Shown here: positions 20,401 to 28,172 of the stretch, one piece after another
How positions within the stretch are numbered: the first letter of the stretch is position 1
Layout of the letters: the number at the start of each line of letters is the position of its first letter
Origin: an uncultured Gammaproteobacteria bacterium
GTDB taxonomy: Bacteria > Pseudomonadota > Gammaproteobacteria > Arenicellales > JAANXG01
NCBI GenBank assembly: GCA_947258975.1
Contig: CAMYKK010000005.1
Location: 62,001-126,000, forward strand
DNA: 64,000 nt
Direction: 5' to 3'
Position numbers and translations under genes: made by a program
Notes under the pieces: model-generated
The model's input: only the letters and a program-made list of their open reading frames with translations
Told to the model about the DNA's origin: nothing
Databases searched by the model: none

Positions 20401-21500
20401 ATCCTGATGCGTCTTACGTTATCTTGATCAGATGCCTTGGAAACTAAACAGGTGGTCGCCAGGGGTCTACGAAAACCGGGCAGGTGTACAAAGTCGAGAC
20501 CACCAACAGCATGCAGTTTTCGGATGTCATCACCGAGTAATATAAGAAACGAATTTGCACAACGGTCCAAAGATCTGGCAGCATGTATGGCCTCCCAATA
20601 CAAGGATTCGGAAAACCTCAGGGTCAATGGGAAAACATAACCCCACGAATCAATGGATTCCAGATGACAGTAGGCATAAGGATTCTCGGCGATATAGCTA
20701 TCGGACAAGATCACGGAAGGTAATTTGTAATCCGGAAATGGATACAGGTATTTGCTCGATGGGTATCCCGCTTCCTTGGTGATTTCAATCCATTCAGTTT
20801 TGGTATAGGTCCGAATACCAGCGGGTTCGGGATAATTGTGGATGCCGACATAGCGCATTCCGTAATGGTCTTCTTGCGCACCGAAGGCGTATTTCAGTCC
20901 CGCCCGATTTTCGATGGCGATGACCAAGAATCCATCGACGGTAAGCGACGGTTTGAGGGCCGACAGCAATTGAATCAACACCTCCTGGTCCGTACCCTCC
21001 CCATACCAAAAGCGCTGTGCGTATTCTGCAACACCTATCAATAAAATCGCATCATAACTGTCTGTCGGAAGCGCCAGCTTGTTAAAGTTGGCTTGAATAA
21101 TATTCACGTTTTCCAAGTCTTGACATCGCAACAGCGCCAATTCGGCACGAGTTCGACTGCCCTCCACGGCATCGACACGTATGCCTTGTTCACCCAGGTA
21201 CCGTGTTATAGCACCGCATCCGCAACCCAGTTCGAGCACACGTTTGACGTGTCTGAAGTCTAGTCCTCGAAGCAAGTTGGCACGTTGGTTACTTAAATGA
21301 TATTCCGACGGCCAATCCTTGATCTTTCCCTGTAATTCATAGGACGTACTCGAAAGATCCTCGGCGTCTCGAAGGACCGACCGCAGGTACTCCTCTGCTG
21401 GAACTCCGTCCGAATAAACAAACTCCGTATCGGATTGTTCAGGAAGTACGTAGATTCCACCCTGAGAAACGAGATGGTTGTGATCAATCAAATTAGTCAA
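17412..21500 (-). CDS. Methyltransferase - kinase-like - coiled-coil - GT2 - GT2 fusion protein
   Basis: A 1362-residue multidomain enzyme. Residues ~85-200 form a class I SAM methyltransferase (motif I VLELGCGCGAITRYLG at 88-103). Around 436-458 lies D-x4-N (DMIPSN, D436/N441) followed by VVFDQEW (D455), spaced like a kinase catalytic loop and metal-binding Asp. Residues ~705-745 are heptad-like and charged, a possible coiled coil. Two GT2 domains follow: 836-1045 (SIVMPVYNLD; DHDD at 924-927) and 1088-1340 (SIIVPFKDKPD). The overall order resembles WsaE (methyltransferase plus two rhamnosyltransferases), while the methyltransferase-kinase-coiled-coil part recalls the chain terminator WbdD. 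It lies next to wzt, whose tail could recognise a capped chain. The kinase and ruler roles are inference. Confidence 0.82.
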   Translation of the reverse strand: MTNLIDHNHLVSQGGIYVLPEQSDTEFVYSDGVPAEEYLRSVLRDAEDLSSTSYELQGKIKDWPSEYHLSNQRANLLRGLDFRHVKRVLELGCGCGAITRYLGEQGIRVDAVEGSRTRAELALLRCQDLENVNIIQANFNKLALPTDSYDAILLIGVAEYAQRFWYGEGTDQEVLIQLLSALKPSLTVDGFLVIAIENRAGLKYAFGAQEDHYGMRYVGIHNYPEPAGIRTYTKTEWIEITKEAGYPSSKYLYPFPDYKLPSVILSDSYIAENPYAYCHLESIDSWGYVFPLTLRFSESLYWEAIHAARSLDRCANSFLILLGDDIRKLHAVGGLDFVHLPGFRRPLATTCLVSKASDQDNVRRIRITESAANIESNGVTHRTGDEPFVRGPLLSVEWARSLLMHDEPSDFEKQLRRYYVFICTYEAQHKARLLIDMIPSNIIVSDRDDPYVVFDQEWEVAWEIEPAFLFFRSLIWFVLRYHPSQALEIIRRHRKITNVRSFVEYGFDVAGNLDKSRIDDFVALETEFQNCVQGDEIEQINLEVPFIGDFNVTPPYATIYWRSDDARYTEADTVVVDMNWDGEKQCLIFDLPRVANSMNRFRFDPCEIGRPEDMGFMYLYRVEVFICEDSGAKTSIWKLSDVHEIAKYGVLKGIVFHHASLGSVFLLTDEDPYVDFPFSPRHKIEHQQHYSIEVELRAPRTPEFLLLRDAYLILQDRLEKSQRKLELLEIDEHKLQELEAIKNSKVWRSARRAKHILNNRILLPGSVLRNAVKLVRHYGLREGTRRGARKAKRALEIALGKPVSARDPLKTQYEIWFEAQSEKPFHCARLTLKQQPLISIVMPVYNLDPIFLQRAIDSVKAQSYTNWELCIADDASTNEKTRHFLEQLDDAKVRLVFLEKNKNISGASNEASKLAAGDYIALMDHDDELAPNALAEVVRIAVETDAQIIYSDEDFIRVDDKLDFPHFKPDYSPDLLLSHNYITHLLVLRKSLFDQLGGFRNGYEGAQDYDLLLRAVECTDKIIHVTKPIYHWRMSKQSTSLNPSVKPDAHNNGKKALRDALSRRGIDGTVEDGNLPHFFRIKRRLVSTPLISIIVPFKDKPDLLHDCLTNVLETTTYPEYEILGVSNDTLTVSTYDVMDHFQKNDQRVRFIEHNVPFNFSCIVNFGVNESHGAHVVLLNNDIEIITPDWLESLLEHSQRPEVAAVGAKLYYPNNTIQHAGIMIGLGGYAGHVHKHFPATSEGYFNRLNVIQNISAVTGALMMVERSVYDELGGFDEECFGIAYNDVDFCLRALGKGYLNVFTPYVEAYHHESISRGYEDTKEKIARFEIEKGNLRQRYQELIKNGDRYYNPNFDQGRDDFAI

Positions 21501-21502
21501 TT

Positions 21503-22861
21503 TTATTCGGCCAGCTGCAGATCAGCGTTAGAGGATGTCGCAATGGTTTCCTCAATAGATGCGTTCAGTGAAGCGACACCGAACGAATCGGCATCCCCGG
21601 TCACGCGCAGATGAATCAAATCATAGCGTCGATCGACCGCAATGTTGTCTTTGCCTGCATCATCTACGGCGATCCCGAGGGACAAAAAATAATCCGCGTG
21701 CATCAGGTGTGCCGTGAACATAAAACAAACCACCACGATGTCGTGTGCTCGCTTGGTGGGGATTAAGAGATTCTGCAAACGTGTGTTGGTGCCGTAAACA
21801 GTGGTCCCATCCACGGTTTTCACTGTGAACCCATAGATCACATCATCCAGGTTCTGCTCATAATGAACCGCCATTTTGATCTTTATTGTGTCTCCTCGTG
21901 ACACACTGTGGCGTATTTCCTTGTCGTTGACGAGTAACAGGTAATCAATAATTCGTGCTCGTCCGTCGCCCCAACGATATTCGGTCTTGTTGTACGTGGG
22001 ACGCGTTATGCAGGCGTCGACGATGGGATTCAAATTCAATCTACTCGCCGATGGCATTGATGTCGTTGAGCTTGTCGCGGTGGTCTGCCCAGTCGTCATC
22101 TTGGTAACAACCTGCTCCTGTTCGCTGCTAAACAGTGACTCCAAATATTGGTTTACCACCTCTTTCGGTTCCCCCATACCGACAATCTGTCCGTTATCCA
22201 GAAACAAAGCCCGATTACAAAGGCTAACCACACTCTCAGTGGCGTGGGTGACAAACAATATCGTTATGCCACTGGTTCGCATTGCCTCCAACTTACGAAA
22301 ACATTTTCTTTGAAACCGGATGTCGCCGACGGCTAGCGCTTCGTCGATGATGAATATCTCGGGTTTCATATTTATCGCGACGGAGAACGCCAACCGCACA
22401 TACATTCCGCTCGAATAGGTTTTCACAGGTCGATAAATGAACTCGCCCAGTTCCGAGAATTCGATAATCGCCGGTAGACTCTCCTCCATCTCAGTCCGGC
22501 CCACCCCCAGTATCGACGCATTGAGCCGCGCGTTCTCAATGCCGGTGAACTCAGGATTAAAACCCGCGCCCAATTCCAATAACGCTGATATGCGGCCGCG
22601 GGTCTCCACGGAACCGGTTGTGGGGGCCAATGTTCCAGTGATAACCTGCAGTAACGTCGATTTGCCGGAACCGTTTTTGCCGATTATGCCAAGCGTCTCG
22701 CCCCTGAGAACCTTTAAGTCTATATTCTGTAAGGCCCAGAATTCTTCGTATAATTTTTTTCGTCGCCCATACAGTGCTTGCAACAACCGGTATGCAGGCT
22801 GTGAATACGTTTGGTAGCACTTGCTGATGTCAGTTAAATGAATTGCGCTCTCAGATGACAT
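21503..22861 (-). CDS. wzt: Polysaccharide ABC exporter ATPase with C-terminal carbohydrate-binding domain (Wzt)
   Basis: Drives export of the finished lipid-linked polysaccharide across the inner membrane with Wzm. The ATPase domain has Walker A GKNGSGKST at residues 61-69, the short signature YSSGM at 149-153 and Walker B IIDEALAVGD at 171-180, as in Wzt/TagH-type exporters. Residues beyond ~275 form an extra beta-rich domain (DYLLLVNDKEIRHSVSRGD and following) that in Wzt proteins binds the modified chain end. The ATG at 22861 is chosen over the longer frame from 22903; it overlaps the wzm stop by 11 bases. The presence of this tail implies that chain termination is coupled to export. Confidence 0.94.
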   Translation of the reverse strand: MSSESAIHLTDISKCYQTYSQPAYRLLQALYGRRKKLYEEFWALQNIDLKVLRGETLGIIGKNGSGKSTLLQVITGTLAPTTGSVETRGRISALLELGAGFNPEFTGIENARLNASILGVGRTEMEESLPAIIEFSELGEFIYRPVKTYSSGMYVRLAFSVAINMKPEIFIIDEALAVGDIRFQRKCFRKLEAMRTSGITILFVTHATESVVSLCNRALFLDNGQIVGMGEPKEVVNQYLESLFSSEQEQVVTKMTTGQTTATSSTTSMPSASRLNLNPIVDACITRPTYNKTEYRWGDGRARIIDYLLLVNDKEIRHSVSRGDTIKIKMAVHYEQNLDDVIYGFTVKTVDGTTVYGTNTRLQNLLIPTKRAHDIVVVCFMFTAHLMHADYFLSLGIAVDDAGKDNIAVDRRYDLIHLRVTGDADSFGVASLNASIEETIATSSNADLQLAE

Positions 22862-23699
22862 CTGCGAAAGCGTTCCGCGTTCTCTGAAACCACCAGTAAC
22901 CAAACCACATAACGATCACAGAAATAAAAAAATATGCCGCCAATGGACCCCATTCCGGCAACTCGCCCCATATAACAATTTTTCGTACTTGTTCGATAAT
23001 CAATGTAAGCGGGTTGAGGTACAAATAAGGACGCAATACCTCTGGAACGGCCGAAAGTGGATAGAATATGGGACTCAAAAATAGCAGCACCGTTGACAAT
23101 ATGCCGACTATTTGAGCAACGTCTCTGATAAAAACGGCAAGTGACGCCACAAACCAAGATACCCCCATACTCAGTAACAACAATGGAAGTATCACCACCG
23201 GCAGGAATACAACCGTCCAATGCAGCGTAAAATGCGTGAGCGAAAAAAACAACAGCAGGATTATCACGCTCACGCTCATGTGAAATAACGCCGTTCCTGT
23301 AGATACAATGATCAACGTCTCAAGAGGGAATAAGACTTTTTTCACGAAATGTGTATTCGATAAGATCAATGACGGCGCACGGATTAGACACTCCGAAAAC
23401 AATGCATGGACAATCAAACCCGCAAAAAGAACTATTGCAAACTGAACATTATTATCCTGCTCGATCCCCCAGCGCATTTTGAACACGATTCCAAACACAA
23501 ACATATAAACCAGCAACATCAACAAAGGATGCGCGAACGACCAGACTAATCCAAACAAAGAACCTTTATACCGTTCCAGCACCTCGCGGCGTATCATCTG
23601 TCCGATCAGGTAACGATTTCGCCACCACGAATGAACCGGCGCATAAAGTGATAGCGGCTCTTTTTTGATAATCACTGCGTTAGAGGGATGGATGGCCAA
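22851..23699 (-). CDS. wzm: Polysaccharide ABC exporter permease (Wzm)
   Basis: Membrane half of the O-polysaccharide exporter. The 282 residues include a cytoplasmic start with RREVLERYKGSLFGLVWSFAHPLLMLLVYMFVF, the ABC-2 type permease entry motif, and about six hydrophobic segments. The C-terminal loop carries LNPLTLIIEQVR, also typical. It overlaps wzt by 11 bases. With wzt it defines an ABC-transporter-dependent pathway, and no Wzx flippase or Wzy polymerase is seen in the cluster, which fits. Confidence 0.94.
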   Translation of the reverse strand: MAIHPSNAVIIKKEPLSLYAPVHSWWRNRYLIGQMIRREVLERYKGSLFGLVWSFAHPLLMLLVYMFVFGIVFKMRWGIEQDNNVQFAIVLFAGLIVHALFSECLIRAPSLILSNTHFVKKVLFPLETLIIVSTGTALFHMSVSVIILLLFFSLTHFTLHWTVVFLPVVILPLLLLSMGVSWFVASLAVFIRDVAQIVGILSTVLLFLSPIFYPLSAVPEVLRPYLYLNPLTLIIEQVRKIVIWGELPEWGPLAAYFFISVIVMWFGYWWFQRTRNAFADVI

Positions 23700-23731
23700 T
23701 ATAAATGGCCCCGCGCTAGGGCGATAACGAG

Positions 23732-24601
23732 TTAGCCTGTCTGCAACAGGTTTTCCAGATATTTACCGTAATTACTTTTTTGGTACTTTTGTATGGACTT
23801 GGTTAGTTCCTGTTCGTTGATAAATCCTTGCCGATACGCAATCTCTTCTAGACACGCGACTTTCAACCCTTGACGATTTTCTATGGTTTCAATAAATAAT
23901 GATGCCTGCAGCAAGGAGTCGTGAGTCCCCATATCCAACCAGGTCATACCACGACCGAGCACCTCGACGGATAGCTCTCGGCATTTTAAATACCGGTTGT
24001 TGACATCAGTAATTTCCAGTTCTCCGCGAGTCGACGGCTTGATCTCTTTCGCTATATCGATGACGCGGTTGTCGTAGAAATAAAGACCGGTAACCGCATA
24101 ATTTGATCTAGGTATATCAGGTTTTTCTTCCAGGCTGATGGCCTGCCCCTGGTCATCAAATTCTACGACACCATAGCGTTGCGGATCATGAACGGCATAA
24201 GCAAACACTGTCGCCCCCTGGCGCCGCGACGCTGCTCGACGCAGAGAACTCGATAGATCATGACCATAAAACACATTATCGCCAAGCACCAACGCGCAGT
24301 TATCGCCACCGACAAACTCGGCACCGATAATGAATGCCTGGGCCAAACCATCCGGTGACGGTTGAATTGCATAGGAAATGTTGATTCCCCACTGGGCGCC
24401 ATCATCCAATAGTAATTCAAAACGAGGGGTATCCTGGGGTGTAGAAATCACGAGTATGTCCTTGATCCCCGACAACATCAGTAACGAGAGTGGGTAATAA
24501 ATCATCGGTTTATCGTAAACCGGCAACAGTTGCTTGGAAATTGCTTGAGTTACCGGATGCAGTCTAGTCCCGGCGCCGCCTGCAAGCACGATTCCCCTCA
24601 T
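23732..24601 (-). CDS. rmlA: Glucose-1-phosphate thymidylyltransferase
   Basis: First enzyme of the dTDP-deoxysugar pathway: dTTP plus glucose-1-phosphate gives dTDP-glucose. The 289-residue product starts [18 protein letters not shown] and continues [32 protein letters not shown] and LGDNVFYG, the RmlA pattern, with [19 protein letters not shown] further on. The ATG at 24601 overlaps the rmlB stop as ATGA, deciding the start over the longer frame at 24682. rmlC and rmlD are not in the window, so the final sugar could be rhamnose with those genes elsewhere, or another dTDP-6-deoxysugar. Confidence 0.96.
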   Translation of the reverse strand: MRGIVLAGGAGTRLHPVTQAISKQLLPVYDKPMIYYPLSLLMLSGIKDILVISTPQDTPRFELLLDDGAQWGINISYAIQPSPDGLAQAFIIGAEFVGGDNCALVLGDNVFYGHDLSSSLRRAASRRQGATVFAYAVHDPQRYGVVEFDDQGQAISLEEKPDIPRSNYAVTGLYFYDNRVIDIAKEIKPSTRGELEITDVNNRYLKCRELSVEVLGRGMTWLDMGTHDSLLQASLFIETIENRQGLKVACLEEIAYRQGFINEQELTKSIQKYQKSNYGKYLENLLQTG

Positions 24602-25656
24602 TTCGTCACCGTCAACCCGAGCCGTTGTCCCTGATACTGTTCCAGAGTGGTGCCACACCAATGTTGGTTGTCCAGGTACCACTTGACTGTCTTTCTCAAT
24701 CCGCTGGCGAAGCTTTCTGTCGGTTTCCAGGCCAACTCTGCGGCGATCTTCGCTGCATCTATGGCGTATCGCTGATCATGCCCTGGTCGATCCTCGACAA
24801 ATGTGATCAAGTCCTTGTACGTCTCCTTTGCCGGGCGAATGTCGTCTAATATCGAGCAAATGTCATGAACGACTTCGATGTTTTGTTTTTCGTTATACCC
24901 ACCAACGTTATAGGTTTCACCCGGCTTTCCTCGCGTCACGATTTCTAGCAGCGCACTAACATGGTCCTCTACATATAACCAATCACGAACATTATCACCT
25001 TTTCCATAAACCGGTATTGACTGTCCACGCAACGCCTTATTAATTACCAGTGGAATCAGCTTCTCTGGATGCTGATAAGGTCCATAATTATTGGAGCAGT
25101 TCGACATCAATGTGGGCAAACCATACGTCTTGTTCCACGCACGCACAAGATGATCGGATGCCGCCTTACTGGCCGAATAGGGTGAATTAGGAAGGTATGG
25201 CGTAACTTCTGTGAAGTAACCCGCTGTCCCAAGGCTGCCGTAGACCTCATCGGTGGAGACGTGATGAAAGCGGAATTCATTCTGCTTGTCGTCTCCCAAT
25301 TGGGTCCAATATTCCCGCGCAGTTTCCAGCAGCGTATAAGTACCAACGATATTAGTATCGATAAAATCACGTGGTCCATCGATTGATCGATCGACATGCG
25401 ATTCGGCGGCCAGATGCAAAACTGCCCCCGGGCGATATTGCTTGAAGATATCTCGTATGCTTTGGCGGTCGGCTACATCCACTTGGTAAAAAATATGTCG
25501 TTTGGAATTACGCGCGCTTTCCAAGGACGCCATATTAGCGGCGTAAGTTAATTTGTCGACATTAACAACGATGACGTCGGTCTCCGCAATCAAGCGGCGT
25601 ATAACAGCCGACCCGATAAAACCAGCACCGCCAGTGACGAGAATTACTTCAAACAT
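24598..25656 (-). CDS. rmlB: dTDP-glucose 4,6-dehydratase
   Basis: Makes dTDP-4-keto-6-deoxyglucose using bound NAD. Extended SDR with [11 protein letters not shown] near residue 8, [25 protein letters not shown] and the catalytic [11 protein letters not shown] (Tyr-x3-Lys). [15 protein letters not shown] and [13 protein letters not shown] complete the family signature. The 352-residue length is normal. It overlaps rmlA by four bases and follows gmd after 18 bases. Confidence 0.96.
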   Translation of the reverse strand: MFEVILVTGGAGFIGSAVIRRLIAETDVIVVNVDKLTYAANMASLESARNSKRHIFYQVDVADRQSIRDIFKQYRPGAVLHLAAESHVDRSIDGPRDFIDTNIVGTYTLLETAREYWTQLGDDKQNEFRFHHVSTDEVYGSLGTAGYFTEVTPYLPNSPYSASKAASDHLVRAWNKTYGLPTLMSNCSNNYGPYQHPEKLIPLVINKALRGQSIPVYGKGDNVRDWLYVEDHVSALLEIVTRGKPGETYNVGGYNEKQNIEVVHDICSILDDIRPAKETYKDLITFVEDRPGHDQRYAIDAAKIAAELAWKPTESFASGLRKTVKWYLDNQHWCGTTLEQYQGQRLGLTVTK

Positions 25657-25674
25657 TTCGTAATTTCCTACTAA

Positions 25675-26796
25675 TTAGACCATCCGTTCACGAAGCGCGA
25701 GCTTCAAATCCGCGCACACCATCTCAGTGACGAGATTTTCGAACGTGGTCCGCGGCTGCCAACCTAATTGTTTCTGTGCCGCAACCGCGTTACCCACCAA
25801 ACTTTCGACTTCAGCAGGCCGAAAATATCTGGGATCTATGGCCACGATAGTTTCACCGGTTTTAGGAAGCATATCCTGATCGATACTAAAACCGTTGAGC
25901 CTATTTTCCAATACTTCGGTGTCGAGCTGACTCAAGACACCAATTTCTTCCGCTGCGGCGCCTTCCCAGCGTAAATGAAATCCCATATTTTCCGCTGCCG
26001 CATTTATAAAGTCCCTGACGCTTCTTTGCTCGCCAGTCGCAATGACGTAATCTCTCGGTTGATCTTGTTGCAACATCAACCACTGCATTTCCACATAGTC
26101 CCGCGCATGTCCCCAGTCCCTTCGCGCATCCAAGTTGCCCAGGTACAAACACTTTTGCAAGCCAACGGCAACCCGCGTGAGAGCGCGGGTAATCTTGCGC
26201 GTTACAAATGTTTCTCCCCGTATAGGAGATTCGTGATTGAATAAGATGCCGTTACATGCGTATAAACCGTACGCTTCTCGGTAGTTGACCGTTATCCAAT
26301 GCGCGTAAAGCTTGGCAACGCCATATGGGGAACGTGGGTAAAAAGACGTGCTTTCCGACTGCGGTACTTCTTGGACCCGTCCGAAAAGTTCGGAAGTAGA
26401 TGCCTGGTAATAGCGCGTTCTACCGGTTAGACCTAATATTCGAATCGCTTCCAAAAGCCTCAATGCGCCCAGTGCATCAGCGTTAGCTGTATATTCAGGT
26501 TCCTCGAACGACACTGCCACATGGCTTTGTGCCGCAAGATTATAAATTTCGTCGGGCTGTACTTGTTGAACAACGCGAAGCAGGCTGCTCGAATCTGTCA
26601 TATCTCCGTGGTGCAGAAAAAAATTAACATCAACTTCGTGTGGATCCTGATACAGATGATCTATGCGCGCGGTGTTAAACAACGATGTGCGCCGTTTGAT
26701 TCCATGCACCTCATAGTTATTTCGCAACAGAAACTCCGCTAAATATGCGCCATCCTGCCCCGTTATGCCGGTAATCAACGCTTTCTTTCTAGTCAC
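25675..26796 (-). CDS. gmd: GDP-mannose 4,6-dehydratase
   Basis: Converts the GDP-mannose made by ManC to GDP-4-keto-6-deoxymannose, the precursor of GDP-rhamnose, GDP-fucose, perosamine or colitose. The protein shows [69 protein letters not shown] (Tyr-x3-Lys) and [17 protein letters not shown], all diagnostic of Gmd. It is the first gene after the ops element. No fcl (GDP-fucose synthase), rmd or per homologue is evident next to it, so the final GDP-sugar cannot be assigned. Confidence 0.97.
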   Translation of the reverse strand: MTRKKALITGITGQDGAYLAEFLLRNNYEVHGIKRRTSLFNTARIDHLYQDPHEVDVNFFLHHGDMTDSSSLLRVVQQVQPDEIYNLAAQSHVAVSFEEPEYTANADALGALRLLEAIRILGLTGRTRYYQASTSELFGRVQEVPQSESTSFYPRSPYGVAKLYAHWITVNYREAYGLYACNGILFNHESPIRGETFVTRKITRALTRVAVGLQKCLYLGNLDARRDWGHARDYVEMQWLMLQQDQPRDYVIATGEQRSVRDFINAAAENMGFHLRWEGAAAEEIGVLSQLDTEVLENRLNGFSIDQDMLPKTGETIVAIDPRYFRPAEVESLVGNAVAAQKQLGWQPRTTFENLVTEMVCADLKLALRERMV

Positions 26797-26837
26797 ATTC
26801 CACCTATATTCTTCGAATATCGCAAATTAAGTTTTAC

Positions 26838-26849
26838 GACGCTACCGCC
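26838..26849 (-). promoter_or_regulatory. ops element (RfaH recruitment site), JUMPstart-like
   Basis: On the minus strand the sequence reads GGCGGTAGCGTC, sharing the 11-base core GGCGGTAGCGT with the E. coli ops element. It lies 41 bases upstream of gmd, downstream of rfaH and the regulator gene, in the right orientation to pause RNA polymerase and load RfaH for the following glycan genes. Confidence 0.8.
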
Positions 26850-26879
26850 CTGCAGTGTATTCCGTCACCGCATCAGGGC
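26847..26879 (-). promoter_or_regulatory. Inverted repeat overlapping the ops element
   Basis: Perfect six-base arms, GCCCTG at 26874-26879 and CAGGGC at 26847-26852 (minus-strand sense), enclose 21 bases and run into the first bases of ops. JUMPstart leaders of E. coli also carry a CTGG/CCAG-type pairing just before ops. The stem could form in the leader RNA. The loop is long, so the function is uncertain. Confidence 0.4.
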
Positions 26880-26923
26880 AGTAATAACTCCTCAATCTAG
26901 TATTTGCTGTTTTTCTGCAGCGA

Positions 26924-27577
26924 CTAGTCGTGACCCTTCGTGGTCACGGCGCCCTCGATTCCCAACACGCTTGGGATCAGCAATCGCTCTTTTTCCACCC
27001 GATGCGCCAACCAATGATAACGACTTAGAGGATTTACGAGATCAGTAATCAAATATGCATCACAACCTGGAAGCGCTTGCCAGTCACTGCAAACCAAGAT
27101 CGAAAAAAACTGTTTTCGCCTGCTGTCACGATCAAACACCGAGACTATATTTACCGGTGACTCCAGTGCACGTACAAACGCGATCTCGGCAAAGTCAGAC
27201 AATCCACAAAGTATCAAGCGTTTCCAACCGTTGGCATCGCATAATGTATACACCTCATCACAAGAATCCCCCGCTTGGCGATAGAAGGTCAGTGAAGTCG
27301 AGAGAAACCTCGCGGTCAAACGTGCCTTTTCCGCGAAACCTTTTGGGGTGAGGTAGTATAAATAACGGTTGGCTGGCGCCTCGCGGATCTTAACCAGACC
27401 CTTTTTTGCGCAACGTCTTAGGTAGGAATTAGCAAGCCCCAACGCGACACCCATCTGCCGTGCCAAGTGGCGCTGACTCACGTCGCTACGACGCTCGATC
27501 GCGTCCAACAGCTCCAAGGTCAGTCGATCTTCCTTTGTTCCCGGATCGTTCACGAGATGAACACTATACAGGCGCAA
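26924..27577 (-). CDS. Winged-helix regulator with C-terminal Rossmann-like domain
   Basis: Putative transcriptional regulator of the polysaccharide operon. Residues ~18-80 form a winged helix-turn-helix (LTLELLDAIERRSDVSQRH, LARQMGVALGLANSYLRRC) followed by a wing (YLYYLTPKGF), close to MarR-like repressors. The C-terminal half (KRLILCGLSDFAEIAFVRAL, IVSVFDRDSRR, CDAYLITDLVNP) looks like a small nucleotide-binding fold of the kind seen at the N-terminus of PglD-type sugar acetyltransferases, which suggests ligand sensing. The start is uncertain: TTG at 27577 (GGAAG three bases upstream) or GTG at 27553. It sits between rfaH and ops. The target and ligand are unknown. Confidence 0.72.
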   Translation of the reverse strand: MRLYSVHLVNDPGTKEDRLTLELLDAIERRSDVSQRHLARQMGVALGLANSYLRRCAKKGLVKIREAPANRYLYYLTPKGFAEKARLTARFLSTSLTFYRQAGDSCDEVYTLCDANGWKRLILCGLSDFAEIAFVRALESPVNIVSVFDRDSRRKQFFSILVCSDWQALPGCDAYLITDLVNPLSRYHWLAHRVEKERLLIPSVLGIEGAVTTKGHD

Positions 27578-27625
27578 CTACTTCCAGTCAAAATTTTACC
27601 AAGTTACACAGGAACTTAAGCTCCG

Positions 27626-28150
27626 TCAGTCGTCCACCGGGCCCAGTTTCGCAATCTCGATTTGGGTGCGCGCGGACGTCCCGACGATATCCAGTAACAC
27701 CATGACCCGTTCACGACTGGTGGTAGCTACGAAAATCCCCTCGTAACCGGTGAAAGGACCCTCCTCGATGCGTATCATTTGCCCAGGGCGAAATTCATGC
27801 AGGGGCACGTCTTGCACGCCTGAGTGGTCATCACGATCTCTGATCACTGCTATCAGGTCATCAGGCACTGGCGCTGGTTCCATACCGAAACGCACTAAAT
27901 TAGAAACACCTACCGTCGAGCGTATCGGTGCCCAATTGTCTGTATTCTTGTTCAAACGGATAAACAGGTAACGTGGAAACATCGGCTCAATTTTTATGGT
28001 CCGTTTCCCTAGTCGTCTCCTTGGTGTTCTGAGCATCGGCAGATAAGTCTGATAGCCCTGCCGTTCCAACTGCATGCGGGCCACGATTTCCTGTCGCGGC
28101 TTGGAATAAACCAAATACCACTTCTTGCCTGTCGATTGCCCTAATGCCAC
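27626..28150 (-). CDS. rfaH: RfaH-type transcription antiterminator
   Basis: Specialised NusG paralogue that joins RNA polymerase paused at ops and lets it read through long polysaccharide operons. The 174-residue protein has an NGN domain: KKWYLVYSKPRQEIVARMQLE, GYQTYLPM, FPRYLFIRL, IRSTVGVSNLVRFG. A short linker and a KOW-type C-terminus follow (FRPGQMIRIEEGPFTGYEGIFVA). The wording matches RfaH rather than housekeeping NusG. The start is a GTG at 28150, 22 bases after the hldD stop. The ops element lies about 780 bases downstream on the same strand, so the protein is made from the leader part of the operon it controls. Confidence 0.9.
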   Translation of the reverse strand: MALGQSTGKKWYLVYSKPRQEIVARMQLERQGYQTYLPMLRTPRRRLGKRTIKIEPMFPRYLFIRLNKNTDNWAPIRSTVGVSNLVRFGMEPAPVPDDLIAVIRDRDDHSGVQDVPLHEFRPGQMIRIEEGPFTGYEGIFVATTSRERVMVLLDIVGTSARTQIEIAKLGPVDD

Positions 28151-28172
28151 CGATCAATCCGATGTGGATTTG

